Source of the DNA: Terrisporobacter petrolearius
GTDB lineage: Bacteria > Bacillota > Clostridia > Peptostreptococcales > Peptostreptococcaceae
Assembly: GCF_032598785.1 (NCBI RefSeq)
Contig: NZ_CP102984.1
Strand: one strand, 5' to 3'
Length of the DNA: 64,000 nt
In this document: piece by piece, positions 9,279 to 18,636 of the stretch
Position numbering within the stretch: position 1 is the first letter of the stretch
Layout: each line of letters opens with the position of its first letter
The notes under the pieces: generated by a model
What the model saw: the letters and a program-made list of their open reading frames with translations, nothing else
The model's database searches: none
Told to the model about the DNA's origin: nothing
Program-made: the position numbers and the translations under genes

Positions 9279-9869
9279 TTACATAAATATACTTACTGTA
9301 GCATAAAATGCCATCATTATAGGTGTTGTTACTATTGTATATACTTTTGTAAATAGGGCAATTAGTAATACAACGTAACCTATATTTTCATATTTATAAA
9401 TAAATTCATTATATTTATATGGAAGTAATGATGATATAACTCCCCAGCCATCAAGTGGCGGTATAGGAAGTAAGTTAAATGCTCCAAAACCTATGTTAAT
9501 CCACATAGCATTATCAAATATCAGTTGTATAGCATACATATTAGAGTATTTAACTATTAACGCACAAGCAATTGCACCAACTAAATTTCCTAATGCTCCA
9601 GATAAGGAAACTATTATATTGCCTATTCTATAGTTTTTAAAATTATTTGGATTAACTGGAACTGGTTTTGCCCATCCAAAATGGCATACTATTAACATTA
9701 TTAGCCCTAAAGGATCCACATGTTTTGCAGGGTTTAATGTCATTCTCCCATTATACTTAGCAGTATCATCTCCAAGTAAGTGTGCTGAATATGCATGACC
9801 AAACTCATGAATAGATATGGCTATGGCTATTCCCACCAACGATGCTAATAAATCACTTAAGTTAAACAT
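9279..9869 (-). CDS. Site-2 protease family membrane protein (M50, YwhC-like)
   Basis: A 196-residue intramembrane zinc peptidase-like protein. Motifs in order: HEFGHAYSAH near residue 21 (zinc ligands), NPAKHVDPLG, and LLPIPPLDGWG near 131 containing the third ligand Asp. Four to six membrane helices. RBS AGGAGAG. It is the compact type with no PDZ domain, a family often found beside scpAB and dacF in Clostridia. Substrate unknown. Confidence 0.88.
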   Translation of the reverse strand: MFNLSDLLASLVGIAIAISIHEFGHAYSAHLLGDDTAKYNGRMTLNPAKHVDPLGLIMLIVCHFGWAKPVPVNPNNFKNYRIGNIIVSLSGALGNLVGAIACALIVKYSNMYAIQLIFDNAMWINIGFGAFNLLPIPPLDGWGVISSLLPYKYNEFIYKYENIGYVVLLIALFTKVYTIVTTPIMMAFYATVSIFM

Positions 9870-9956
9870 ATTTATTCTCTCCTACTGTTTTTTGTAATAA
9901 TATTATTATATCATTAATAGAACTATAATCAAAAGGTTTATGTTTTTATTAATGAT

Positions 9957-9998
9957 AAAAGCTATGCAGCACATATAAATACGCACTGCATAGCTTTT
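9957..9998 (-). terminator. Terminator after dacF
   Basis: Thirteen-base arms AAAAGCTATGCAG / CTGCATAGCTTTT directly behind the dacF stop; T-rich on both sides, so possibly bidirectional. Confidence 0.8.
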
Positions 9999-10003
9999 TA
10001 GTA

Positions 10004-11155
10004 TTATAATAAGTTGTCTACTACTCTTCTTAACATTTGTAAATAAGATGCCTTATTTATATCTTCATTATTTATTATTTTAGTTTCTCCTACAAGTTCT
10101 TTTCCTCTGTAAACTTTTACAACTCCTAAGTCTGTATTTTTCTTTATTGGAAGTTTTAGATCTTGTTTTATTTCTACTTTCTTTTGGAAATCTTTTTTAT
10201 CACCTTTTTTTATTAAAACACTTAAATCATCTTTTGCTACTAAACCAACATTTTCTTTTTCACCTTTTTCAAATTTAACTGTTGCTACCTTGTCTTTGGC
10301 TCCACAAATTTTAACACTTTCATAGTTTGCAAATCCATAATTCAAAAGATTTGCAGCATCTTTAAATCTTATTGGAGAAGTTTCAGCACATAATGTAACA
10401 GCTATTAAATGTGTGTTATTTCTCAAAGCAGATGCTGATAAACAATATTTTGCTTGCTGAGTAAAGCCAGTTTTTACTCCCGTTGCTCCTGAATAGTGTT
10501 TTACTAATTTATTAGTATTGGATATTCCTATTTTAGCTTGTTTCTTTCCAACTACAACTTCATCCATCCATGTAGTTAGATATTTAGAAATCTTCTTATG
10601 ACTAAGCAATTCTTTTGACATTAGTGCAATATCATAAGCTGAAGTATAGTGATTATCTACAGGAAGTCCATTTGTATTTACAAAGTTTGTATCATTCATT
10701 CCTAATTCTTTAGCTCTTTTATTCATAAGTTCTACAAACTCTTCCATACTTCCACCTATATATTCTGCCATAGCAACACAGGCATCATTGGCAGATGCAA
10801 CTGCTATGGATTTTACAAGTGTATCTACCTTTTGTATTTCTCCTGGTTCTAGGAAAATCTGGCTACCTCCCATACTAGCAGCATTTTCACTTATTTGAAC
10901 ATCATCTTCTTCTTTGATTTTTCCATCTTCTAAAGCTTCACAAATTAAAAGTAATGTCATTATTTTTGTTACGCTGGCAGGTGGTAATTTTTCATGAGGA
11001 TTTTTCTCATACAATACTTTGCCTGTAGATGCATCCATCAATACTGCTGATTTAGAAGCTATATCTAACTTAGCTTCTTTGGTATTGGCAAAAATAAAAT
11101 TTCCTTGACTTATTACAATAACTAATGCAAGTAGAAAGCTAATAAACTTTTTCAT
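10004..11155 (-). CDS. dacF: D-alanyl-D-alanine carboxypeptidase (S11 family, DacF-like)
   Basis: A 383-residue exported penicillin-binding protein that trims the terminal D-Ala from peptidoglycan stem peptides. Signal peptide at 1-23 (MKKFISFLLALVIVISQGNFIFA). Catalytic motifs: SVTK in PPASVTKIM near 61-64, SAN in AVASANDACVAM, and KTG in GVKTGFTQQAKYC. The C-terminal beta domain (about 285-383) ends in a likely membrane-contacting helix. RBS AGAGGTGACG. In spore formers this gene often precedes or follows sporulation genes; no sigma-factor site was identified here. Confidence 0.93.
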   Translation of the reverse strand: MKKFISFLLALVIVISQGNFIFANTKEAKLDIASKSAVLMDASTGKVLYEKNPHEKLPPASVTKIMTLLLICEALEDGKIKEEDDVQISENAASMGGSQIFLEPGEIQKVDTLVKSIAVASANDACVAMAEYIGGSMEEFVELMNKRAKELGMNDTNFVNTNGLPVDNHYTSAYDIALMSKELLSHKKISKYLTTWMDEVVVGKKQAKIGISNTNKLVKHYSGATGVKTGFTQQAKYCLSASALRNNTHLIAVTLCAETSPIRFKDAANLLNYGFANYESVKICGAKDKVATVKFEKGEKENVGLVAKDDLSVLIKKGDKKDFQKKVEIKQDLKLPIKKNTDLGVVKVYRGKELVGETKIINNEDINKASYLQMLRRVVDNLL

Positions 11156-11273
11156 ATCGTCACCTCTTAATTGTATTTAATTTTATTAACCTTTATATTA
11201 TTTCTCTTATATTATTTTTTACCAATACTTCTAATTTATAATTAGTATCTTTTACATATTATATTTCTTAATA

Positions 11274-11561
11274 TTAATAATTGATAATTTCACTTTCTAT
11301 ATCAATTATTTCAGCATCACAATTTTCTTCAATAAAGTTTATAATTTTTTCCTTTGATTGATCACTATCTTTACTGTTTAAATCAAGCTTTACCATACCA
11401 ATACTTATTCTTTGATGTAAATCTTGATTTTCAACTTCTCTTATACTAATATTAAACTTGTTTTGCAATTTAGCTACTATACTTTTAACAATCATTCTTT
11501 TTTCTTTTAAAGAGTGTGCATATGGTGCCCTTAAATCAACTTTAATAACTAGTATTTTCAT
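11274..11561 (-). CDS. DUF503 protein (YlxP-like)
   Basis: A 95-residue protein with the DUF503 pattern: LRAPYAHSLKEKRMIVKSI near the start and an alternating strand-helix ferredoxin-like layout. YlxP in Bacillus sits near ribosome-maturation genes; its biochemical role is not settled. RBS GAGGAA. It is 15 bp behind the YlbF-like gene, so the two are likely co-transcribed. Confidence 0.85.
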   Translation of the reverse strand: MKILVIKVDLRAPYAHSLKEKRMIVKSIVAKLQNKFNISIREVENQDLHQRISIGMVKLDLNSKDSDQSKEKIINFIEENCDAEIIDIESEIINY

Positions 11562-11576
11562 TTAAATTCCTCTTTT

Positions 11577-11912
11577 CTATTTATAATCTTCTTTTATTGC
11601 CTGTGCTATTACTTTATTTATATCATCCATCATTTTATTAAATTTTTCTTCAGCTAGTATATAGTTATATATTTTTTCATTATATCTTATTTTATTCTGA
11701 ATTTCTTCCATTTTTCTCATGGATTTTTTATCTATTTTTTTATTATTCATAGTGGCATATTGAAGACTGTATCCTGTTTTTTTATATTCACTTAATAATA
11801 TTTCATTATCTTTATCCATTTTCATCACTTTCATGTTATATATAAAATCTTTATACTCTTTACTATCTTTTATTTCACTAGCCAACTTTGTAGCTGTATC
11901 ATATACACTCAT
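11577..11912 (-). CDS. YlbF/YmcA family regulator
   Basis: A 111-residue all-helical protein (MSVYDTATKLASEIKDSKEY...). The family includes YlbF and YmcA, which in Bacillus join YaaT in a complex that assists RNase Y and affects competence, biofilm and sporulation. Location directly downstream of ribonuclease J in transcription order is in line with RNA-metabolism links, though that is inference. RBS TAGGAGGGTAAT. Confidence 0.8.
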   Translation of the reverse strand: MSVYDTATKLASEIKDSKEYKDFIYNMKVMKMDKDNEILLSEYKKTGYSLQYATMNNKKIDKKSMRKMEEIQNKIRYNEKIYNYILAEEKFNKMMDDINKVIAQAIKEDYK

Positions 11913-11997
11913 ATTACCCTCCTAATTCATATTAAAATTTTTAGGTGTTATAATTATATATGCATTATGAATGGGTTTTTGTTTATAGTTATAAAAA

Positions 11998-12035
11998 AAT
12001 ACCTCAGTATTTTTTATTCAAATACTGAGGTATTT
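11998..12035 (-). terminator. Terminator after rnj
   Basis: AAATACCTCAGTATTT paired with AAATACTGAGGTATTT directly behind the RNase J stop codon; T-rich flanks. Confidence 0.85.
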
Positions 12036-12039
12036 CTAA

Positions 12040-13719
12040 TTATACTTCCATGATTATTGGTAATATCATTGGGTTTCTCTTAGTTTTTATATATAAATAT
12101 TCCTTTAAGTTTTCTTTAATATTATTTTTTAAATATGCCCATTCTTTTATATTCTTTTCTTCACATTCAGTTAAAACATCTTTTATTACTTTCTTAGCTC
12201 CATCCATTAGATCCTCTGATTCTCTAACATAAACAAATCCTCTAGATATAATGTCTGGCCCAGCAAGCACTTTACCATCTTCTTTAGATATAGTAACAAC
12301 TACTATCATAAGTCCATCTTCAGATAAATGTTTTCTATCTCTTAGAACTATGTTTCCTACATCTCCTACTCCAAGTCCATCGACAAGTACATTTCCTGTC
12401 GGTACTGTGGCAGTAATTTTTGCAGAGTTTCTATCTAATTCTAAAATTTGACCAGTTTGCATCACAAATACGTTTTGGTCTGGCATACCAAGCTCATTAG
12501 CTAATTCTGCATGACGTTTTAACATTCTATATTCTCCATGAACTGGCATAAAGAATTTTGGCTTAACCATTCTGTTTATAAGCTTTAAATCTTCCTGAGC
12601 AGCATGACCTGATACATGTATATCAGCTATATCGTTGTAAACAACCCTCGCTCCTCTTTCAAATAAAAGATTTATCACTTTTGAGATTAGCTTTTCATTT
12701 CCTGGTATTGGATGAGCTGAAATTATTACTAAATCTCCTTTTTTAATTTCCACTTTTTTGTGTTCGCTACTTGACATTCTAGCAAGAGCCGACATTGGTT
12801 CTCCCTGAGTTCCTGTAGTTATAATTACTAATTCTTTGTCATCATATTTAGATAGGTCATTTAAGTCGACTAATGTATCGTCTTCCATCTCTAAATAGCC
12901 AAGTTCTTTAGCAACACCTATTACATTAACCATTGATCTTCCTGAGACAGCAACTTTTCTATTAAATTTAACAGCCGTATTTATTATTTGTTGTAATCTA
13001 TGAATATTTGACGCAAAAGTAGATACTATAATTCTACTACCATTCGCCTTTCTAAATAAATCATCAAGACCTGCTCCTACTGTTCTTTCAGACATAGTAA
13101 ACCCTGGTTTTTCCACGTTTGTACTATCCGCTAACATTAAAAGAACTCCCGCACTTCCAAGCTCACATATTCTGTGAATATCCATAACATCTCCATCTAT
13201 CGGTGTAAGATCAATCTTAAAGTCTCCTGTATGGAAAATAACCCCTTGCTCTGTGTGTACAGCCAGCGAACAAGACCCTGGTATACTATGGTTATTTTTT
13301 ATAAATTCTACACTAATATTTTTAAGCTTAATTATTTGTTTAGGAGTAACAACATTTAATTTTACATTATTAAGTTTATGTTCTTTTAATTTAACCTCGA
13401 TTAGTCCAATACTAAGTCTAGTTCCGTACACAGGTACATCGATTTTTTTAAGTATATATGGAAGAGCTCCAATATGATCTTCATGTCCATGTGTTATAAA
13501 TATACCTTTTACCTTGTCCTTATTTTTTAGTAAATAAGTTATATCAGGTATAACTATATCAACACCTAACATTTCATCTTCTGGAAAACTTAACCCCGCA
13601 TCTATTACAACAATCTCATCCTTATACTCTATTACGGTCATGTTTTTGCCTATCTCGTTAAGACCACCTAAAGCCATTACTTTAACTTTGTTGGTGTTTT
13701 TCTTAAACAATTGCATCAT
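12040..13719 (-). CDS. rnj: Ribonuclease J
   Basis: A 559-residue metallo-beta-lactamase/beta-CASP ribonuclease with endo- and 5'-3' exonuclease activity on RNA. The zinc site HGHEDHIG is near residue 75; VGGLNEIGKN-type start (MALGGLNEIGKNM), HTGDFKID, and beta-CASP HVSGHA and MPVHGEYRML motifs follow, then the C-terminal domain. The start is debatable: GAGGAG is directly next to the tandem ATGATG, while the in-frame TTG three codons into the protein (MMQ-L) has the more usual 9-nt spacing; the difference is only three residues. Own terminator, own promoter region of about 190 bp. Confidence 0.96.
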   Translation of the reverse strand: MMQLFKKNTNKVKVMALGGLNEIGKNMTVIEYKDEIVVIDAGLSFPEDEMLGVDIVIPDITYLLKNKDKVKGIFITHGHEDHIGALPYILKKIDVPVYGTRLSIGLIEVKLKEHKLNNVKLNVVTPKQIIKLKNISVEFIKNNHSIPGSCSLAVHTEQGVIFHTGDFKIDLTPIDGDVMDIHRICELGSAGVLLMLADSTNVEKPGFTMSERTVGAGLDDLFRKANGSRIIVSTFASNIHRLQQIINTAVKFNRKVAVSGRSMVNVIGVAKELGYLEMEDDTLVDLNDLSKYDDKELVIITTGTQGEPMSALARMSSSEHKKVEIKKGDLVIISAHPIPGNEKLISKVINLLFERGARVVYNDIADIHVSGHAAQEDLKLINRMVKPKFFMPVHGEYRMLKRHAELANELGMPDQNVFVMQTGQILELDRNSAKITATVPTGNVLVDGLGVGDVGNIVLRDRKHLSEDGLMIVVVTISKEDGKVLAGPDIISRGFVYVRESEDLMDGAKKVIKDVLTECEEKNIKEWAYLKNNIKENLKEYLYIKTKRNPMILPIIMEV

Positions 13720-13899
13720 CTCCTCTGTCTATTCAATTTTCAATTTAATGTTGCATATAAAAATAATATTAAATCACGCACTTTTTACCAACTAAGTTTA
13801 TTGTATCATAAATTTCCTTATATTTTAAGTATATTTAAAATACTTTTATCCATTATCTAGATAAAATACTTTTTTAATATACAAAATCAACAAAAGTAA

Positions 13900-13933
13900 A
13901 AAGATATAAGTTCTATTTAGAACTTATATCTTT
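13900..13933 (-). terminator. Terminator overlapping the 3' end of the PerR/Fur gene
   Basis: AAAGATATAAGTTCT pairs with AGAACTTATATCTTT. The stop codon (13915-13913) lies at the edge of the loop, so the last five codons (DISSK) form one arm. T-rich run follows on the minus strand. Confidence 0.8.
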
Positions 13934-14368
13934 GTTGCAGTCTTGACATAATCCATAAAATTTAACATCATGGTCTAATATTTTAAACTTATAAGCACTT
14001 TGTATTTCTTTTTCTACATTGTCCATTAAATCATCTTCAACTTCAATTATTTTTCCACATTTTTTACAAATTAAATGGTGGTGATTATGAGTCTCTGATT
14101 TATTTAAATTAATTTCGTACCTAATACATCCATCATCTAAGTTTAGTTTTGATATTACTCCAATTTCATCTAATAACTGCATTGTTCTATAAACTGTTGC
14201 AAGTCCTATTTCTGGACAATTCTCCCTGACTAAATCATAAATTTCTTCACTGCTTAAATGTCTATTTTCATTATCAAGAAGAATATTAATTATAGCTCTT
14301 CTTTGAGGAGTTATTTTTAGTCCTGATTCCTTTAATTTAATTTTTAAATTTTCCATTGTATTACACAT
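13913..14368 (-). CDS. Fur-superfamily regulator, probably PerR-like
   Basis: A 151-residue metal-dependent repressor: N-terminal winged helix (KITPQRRAIINILL, EIYDLVRENCPEIGLATVYRTMQLL) and a C-terminal dimer domain with HNHHHLICKKCGK and CQDC, the two CxxC pairs of the structural zinc site. ATG at 14368 is chosen because GGGTGG lies at correct spacing; upstream in-frame ATGs have none. A PerR-type 7-1-7 box lies 30 bp upstream, which favours peroxide sensing and autoregulation over iron sensing. No peroxidase or iron-uptake genes are adjacent, so Fur cannot be excluded. Confidence 0.85.
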   Translation of the reverse strand: MCNTMENLKIKLKESGLKITPQRRAIINILLDNENRHLSSEEIYDLVRENCPEIGLATVYRTMQLLDEIGVISKLNLDDGCIRYEINLNKSETHNHHHLICKKCGKIIEVEDDLMDNVEKEIQSAYKFKILDHDVKFYGLCQDCNKDISSK

Positions 14369-14397
14369 AATACCACCCGTTTTCAATTGATAATCTT

Positions 14398-14412
14398 TTG
14401 TAATTATTGTAA
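14398..14412 (-). promoter_or_regulatory. PerR-type box upstream of the Fur/PerR gene
   Basis: On the minus strand TTACAATAATTACAA, which differs from the PerR consensus TTATAATnATTATAA by one base in each half. The second base is T rather than the G preferred by Fur boxes. Located about 30 bp upstream of the chosen ATG, as expected for an autoregulated repressor. Confidence 0.55.
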
Positions 14413-14486
14413 ATGATAAATTCACTCATGTCAATATTTAGAAAATTATTAATATATTTATTTTTTTATAACCATATTTATTATGC

Positions 14487-15377
14487 TTAGTTATAAATAA
14501 ATTCATGTAATATTTTTAAGTTCCTGTCTTTTCCCCATTTAATTACATATTGTGAATTGTGTTTTAACCTTCCGTCTTCTCTATATTCGTTACTAGGGAA
14601 TTCCAATTGTTTTATTTTATAATTAGTTAAATCCCTTGATATTATTGCTAGGTCTAAAATTTTATCTGGAGATACGCTAACATTTACATATTTAAGTAGT
14701 ATTTTTATCAATTCTGGATATTTAAAAACTGATACTTTTGATAGTTTATAAGCTAAGCTTTCTAACACCCTTCGTTGTCTAGCATCCCTATAAAAACAGT
14801 TGTCTATTTTTCTAAGTCTACAATAAGCTAATGCTTGATATCCATTTAGTAAATGATTGCCACTACTAGTTATATATTCTATATTATTACCCTTATTTTC
14901 AATTTCTAATCCATAACATGCATCTATTACTTTATTTAGTCCATCAACTTCTCTGTCCTCAATATTAACTTCTACTCCTCCTAGTACATTTATAACATCT
15001 ACAAAACTTTTAAAGTCTACAACAGCATAGTCTTTTAAATTAAGGTTAAAATTATAATTTATTGTTTTAAGTAATAAGTCGCAGCCTCCATATGCAAAAG
15101 AGTGGTTTACTTTGTCATATCCTTTTCCAGGTATATATACTAATGTATCCCTAGCTATAGATGTAAGTTTTAAGGCTTTGTTTTTATTATCTATAGTTAG
15201 AATAATCATAGTATCAGCTCTAGAAGTTTTATCTCCTATACCATCTTTTCCTATTAATAATATATTATAAATTTCTTTTTCTGTGTAAGAATCTATGTCT
15301 TTAGCAAAAACACTGTTATTTGATATTATTGGAAAAATTATTATAAGTATTATGCTTATTAGAATCTTTTTTTTCAT
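14487..15377 (-). CDS. LytR-CpsA-Psr (LCP) family cell-wall ligase
   Basis: A 296-residue exported protein: signal/anchor at 1-25 (MKKKILISIILIIIFPIIS...VFA), then the LCP domain with NILLIGKDG, SRADTMIILT, SIARDTLVYIPGKGYDKVNHSFAYGG and the CRLRKIDNCFYRDARQRRVLESL motif. LCP enzymes attach undecaprenyl-linked polymers to peptidoglycan; the arginines and aspartates in these motifs bind the lipid diphosphate and Mg2+. RBS AAAGGAGATGA. Single gene between the PerR-like and DUF1292 genes; the polymer attached is unknown. Confidence 0.92.
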   Translation of the reverse strand: MKKKILISIILIIIFPIISNNSVFAKDIDSYTEKEIYNILLIGKDGIGDKTSRADTMIILTIDNKNKALKLTSIARDTLVYIPGKGYDKVNHSFAYGGCDLLLKTINYNFNLNLKDYAVVDFKSFVDVINVLGGVEVNIEDREVDGLNKVIDACYGLEIENKGNNIEYITSSGNHLLNGYQALAYCRLRKIDNCFYRDARQRRVLESLAYKLSKVSVFKYPELIKILLKYVNVSVSPDKILDLAIISRDLTNYKIKQLEFPSNEYREDGRLKHNSQYVIKWGKDRNLKILHEFIYN

Positions 15378-15470
15378 TTTGTCATCTCCTTTGCTTTTTT
15401 CAATATTTTCCCCAGTGATTTTAAAATTAAACTCTATAATTAGATATATTATTTTTTAATTTTGAATAAA

Positions 15471-15500
15471 AAAAAACTACCTGTAAAGGTAGTCTTTTTT
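15471..15500 (-). terminator. Terminator after the DUF1292 gene
   Basis: ACTACC / GGTAGT stem flanked by A-run and T-run, at the DUF1292 stop codon. Confidence 0.75.
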
Positions 15501-15501
15501 A

Positions 15502-15771
15502 TTAGAATTCATCGTCGTTAAGTCCTTCTTCGTCCATTAATGTATTATAAACATCAACAACTATCTCATACTCTTTATCATCTTCTAAAGGAACTAACAT
15601 TTCTCCTTCTTCATCTTGGTCTATTCTAAATACTAAGGCCTCATCACTATCTTCGTCATCAACAGGCATTAATATAGCATATTCCTTATCATTAGCTTCT
15701 AAAGTTAATATTACTTCAAATTCACTTTCTACTCCATTTTCATCAATTAAGCTTATTATATTATCTTGCAT
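15502..15771 (-). CDS. DUF1292 acidic protein (YrzB-like)
   Basis: An 89-residue strongly acidic protein with the DUF1292 layout (IISLIDENGVESEFEVILTLEANDKEYAILMPVDDEDSD...). The family lies in the alaS-ireB-ruvX-DUF1292 cluster of many Firmicutes and its function is unknown. Here it follows ruvX by about 80 bp. RBS GAGGTGATC. Confidence 0.88.
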   Translation of the reverse strand: MQDNIISLIDENGVESEFEVILTLEANDKEYAILMPVDDEDSDEALVFRIDQDEEGEMLVPLEDDKEYEIVVDVYNTLMDEEGLNDDEF

Positions 15772-15851
15772 CTAGATCACCTCAATTTCTTTCTTCTTTT
15801 TTATATTATATATTATACTAAGATAATTTCAAATATATTATTAAAATATTA

Positions 15852-16277
15852 TTAGAAATTTCTTTGTAAGTCTAAGTAACCTTGTAATATTATTACCGCT
15901 GCCAGCATATCTATTACTTTTTTTCTATTTTCTCTTCTAACATTACCTTCAATTAAAGATCTTTCTGCTGCCACTGTAGATAATCTTTCATCCCAAAATT
16001 CTATTGGTAAATTTGTTTCTTGCTTTATTAGTTCACAAAATTTTTGAACTTTTTCTCCTTGTTGTCCTACGGTACCATTCATGTTCTTAGGTAATCCTGA
16101 TACTATTTTATTTACTTGTTTTTCTGAAATTATCTTTTTAATTTCTTCTATGTCTTTTTTCTTGCCAACTCTTTTAATAGTTGTTACACCTTGAGCAGTT
16201 AATCCCATTAAATCACTTACTGCAACTCCTATAGTTTTATCTCCTATATCAAGGCCCATTATTCTTCCATCAAGCAT
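15852..16277 (-). CDS. ruvX: RuvX/YqgF family Holliday-junction resolvase-like nuclease
   Basis: A 141-residue RNase H-fold protein. MGLDIGDKTIGVAVSD contains the first catalytic Asp; SGLPKNMNGTVGQQ, FWDERLSTVAAE and VIDMLAAVIILQGYLD carry the later conserved positions. Family members process 16S rRNA precursors (YqgF in E. coli) and have been called Holliday junction resolvases. RBS AAGGAGAT. In relatives it is next to ireB; here the two large membrane proteins separate them. Confidence 0.94.
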   Translation of the reverse strand: MLDGRIMGLDIGDKTIGVAVSDLMGLTAQGVTTIKRVGKKKDIEEIKKIISEKQVNKIVSGLPKNMNGTVGQQGEKVQKFCELIKQETNLPIEFWDERLSTVAAERSLIEGNVRRENRKKVIDMLAAVIILQGYLDLQRNF

Positions 16278-16401
16278 GTTTTATCTCCTTTATGTAGCCA
16301 TCATCATCCGTCTTAATTTTCACATAAATATAATTAATATGGACATCTATTATTTTATCTTATTTTATTTTTCTCATACCTTATTTTATATTATATTTAA
16401 A

Positions 16402-16432
16402 AAATTAGCCAGAATTAAATCCTGGCTAATTT
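16402..16432 (-). terminator. Terminator of membrane-protein copy 1
   Basis: AAATTAGCCAG / CTGGCTAATTT, seven bases from the stop codon. Nearly the same hairpin stands behind copy 2 (18914-18944), so it was part of the duplicated unit. Confidence 0.85.
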
Positions 16433-16438
16433 AATTTT

Positions 16439-18619
16439 CTATTCTATTTTATCATTAAAAATTATCATGTTAATACTTATAATTAATATTGGTATTAATA
16501 TATATATAGAAGCTGTAGCAGCTGCTACTATTCCAGAATCATTAACTAGTAATGTTACTACGCATCCAACCATAGATGCAATAAATCCTTTAAATATCAT
16601 TGGATATTTATTAGATATATTTTTCATATGTTTAGAAGGTCTAAATATAAATATACCAACTACTGCTATTCCAGTTAATAAGATGTTAACCCAAACAGTA
16701 GACCTTGCTAGTTTTAAATTCATTGAAATTTTTCTAGAGAAGGTTAATATTATGACACTTGGCCCCTTTTGAAGTATTTCCATTACAAATGCTCCTAAGT
16801 GAGATTCTGTTCCCATTAGTATATCTAACCCAGCAAATCCTAACACTAATAAAATCGCTGCAAAACCTACTATTATTATTTTCTTTAAGTCTAACTTAAC
16901 ACCATATATCAACATCATAAATATTAAAAATGCAACACATTCAGATATAGCTGCCCCAACATTGGCTCCCATAAATGGTGCTGCCGTTGTTATTAATAGT
17001 ACAATAAATAATACTCCAACTAACCATTTGTGTATTCTTTCTTTATTTAATAAAACTGCTAGACCAAATATGGCGCTTCCTATAATAACACCTTGGTATT
17101 CATTACCTACCCCATAGTATCTAGCACCTACTATAGCATCATAACTCATCACACTATATTTCATAAAGAATGTTCCAATTATTGAGTCAAATACTACTAG
17201 TCCTACTGTTAGTAAAGCATAATATGACATTTGTTTTATATCACTATTTTTAAATAATAATCGCCCAGACAAATATATTAAAATACTAATTACTACAACA
17301 CTTATTATTATACCAGTCTGAGTTTTAGCATTAAATATTGGTGCAGATAGTAATGCTAGAGGCATTATTAGCCCTAATTTAATAAATTCTTTCAAAACTG
17401 TAAATACTTTATCCTTATAAGATAATTTATTTTTAAATAGTAAAGCTAGCATTGCTATTACACCTGATGCAGATACAATCCCTACAAAAACATTAACTAA
17501 AGTAGATCTTACACTATTTATGGAAACTATCTTTTCATATTGGTTGGATAAATAATTTACATTATCATTTTTTTCAATATGGTCAAATGCTCTACCTATC
17601 ATAATATTACTAGATAATCCAAATTCCTTTAGTATATCCACACCTAAATCTAAATTTGCAATTATACCATCCCTTCTTGTAGTAGCACTTGATAGCAATC
17701 CTTTTTTAGAATCACTAAACTTAATTACTGGAGATAAACGTCTTTTATTATTGTAATCCAACTTACTTTGAAATTCACTTACAATATATACTACATCATT
17801 TTCACCTACCATATTGAATACTTCGCTTAAGTAATTATTTATATTGGCATATACATTTTTTTTAGTATCTTTATAAGTTTTTTCATTTAGATTAGATTTA
17901 TATTCATCTAATCTGTATGTATCACCTAATTCTATAAATAAGGCATCATTATCCTTATAATATGATTTAGTTTCTTTGATTAATTTTTCGTAGTCTGTTT
18001 TTATTCCATAAGGCATAGATAAATCTTTTATATTTATATTATCTACATTACCTGTATTAACTCTACCAAAATTATCCATACATATTAACCCAGCATTTCT
18101 TATTTTTACTATATTATTATTTTTTACTATGTCACTATTTCCTAAAAGCGCAATTTTCTTATCAGCATCTGATAGTGTTTGACCTAGCGCCCCTAGTGTA
18201 GAACCATAACTACCTTTTTCAATGTTAACGTTAATAGATGCATTAATATCCAAATTATTTATACCCTTGGGATTTTTTCCTATGGCAGACTTGTACATTA
18301 ATCCATTGTCTTTATTTAAGTTTTCAAAAGAAATAGGACCATTGCTAATAACATTAGCTCTGCCTCCTGCACCTATACTAGCATATGACCTTGCATCGTC
18401 ATTTCCTTGATCACCTCTAGTATTCATCAAACCAATGTATCCACTCTTGCTTAACTTTTCTTTTAAAGCAGGTATTCTTTGTAAATCATTTATATTAGAT
18501 CTATTCATACTTATATAAATAACTTTACCTTCTCCTGTTGTTGTTGCAAAGGAATATTTAGGAATAAACCCTATACATATCATAACTACTGACAATAATG
18601 ATATTATTTTTTTCATCAT
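16439..18619 (-). CDS. Exported alkaline-phosphatase-like/polytopic membrane protein, copy 1
   Basis: A 726-residue protein: signal peptide (1-25), an extracellular domain of about 350 residues, then about ten membrane helices. The outer domain begins KVIYISMNRSNINDL, continues IGLMNTRGDQGNDDARSYAS followed by IGAGGRANV, and ends with TTRRDGIIANLDLGVDIL and a GRAFD segment. This layout resembles alkaline-phosphatase-superfamily proteins, where an early Asp/Ser-Thr pair and a late RPG-TD block build the metal site; that is my inference and no enzymatic role is known. Highly similar to the gene at 18951. It lies between a remnant of ireB and ruvX. RBS AAAGTGGG is moderate. Confidence 0.75.
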   Translation of the reverse strand: MMKKIISLLSVVMICIGFIPKYSFATTTGEGKVIYISMNRSNINDLQRIPALKEKLSKSGYIGLMNTRGDQGNDDARSYASIGAGGRANVISNGPISFENLNKDNGLMYKSAIGKNPKGINNLDINASINVNIEKGSYGSTLGALGQTLSDADKKIALLGNSDIVKNNNIVKIRNAGLICMDNFGRVNTGNVDNINIKDLSMPYGIKTDYEKLIKETKSYYKDNDALFIELGDTYRLDEYKSNLNEKTYKDTKKNVYANINNYLSEVFNMVGENDVVYIVSEFQSKLDYNNKRRLSPVIKFSDSKKGLLSSATTRRDGIIANLDLGVDILKEFGLSSNIMIGRAFDHIEKNDNVNYLSNQYEKIVSINSVRSTLVNVFVGIVSASGVIAMLALLFKNKLSYKDKVFTVLKEFIKLGLIMPLALLSAPIFNAKTQTGIIISVVVISILIYLSGRLLFKNSDIKQMSYYALLTVGLVVFDSIIGTFFMKYSVMSYDAIVGARYYGVGNEYQGVIIGSAIFGLAVLLNKERIHKWLVGVLFIVLLITTAAPFMGANVGAAISECVAFLIFMMLIYGVKLDLKKIIIVGFAAILLVLGFAGLDILMGTESHLGAFVMEILQKGPSVIILTFSRKISMNLKLARSTVWVNILLTGIAVVGIFIFRPSKHMKNISNKYPMIFKGFIASMVGCVVTLLVNDSGIVAAATASIYILIPILIISINMIIFNDKIE

Positions 18620-18636
18620 TATAACTGACCCACTTT

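Noticed and set aside
12050..13477. Several plus-strand open frames inside the RNase J gene
   Set aside because: All are antisense shadows of a conserved full-length gene and lack ribosome sites.
14433..14447. AATATTTAGAAAATT, a CodY-box-like sequence (two mismatches) upstream of the PerR/Fur gene
   Set aside because: Two-mismatch matches are expected often in AT-rich intergenic DNA; nothing else supports CodY control here.
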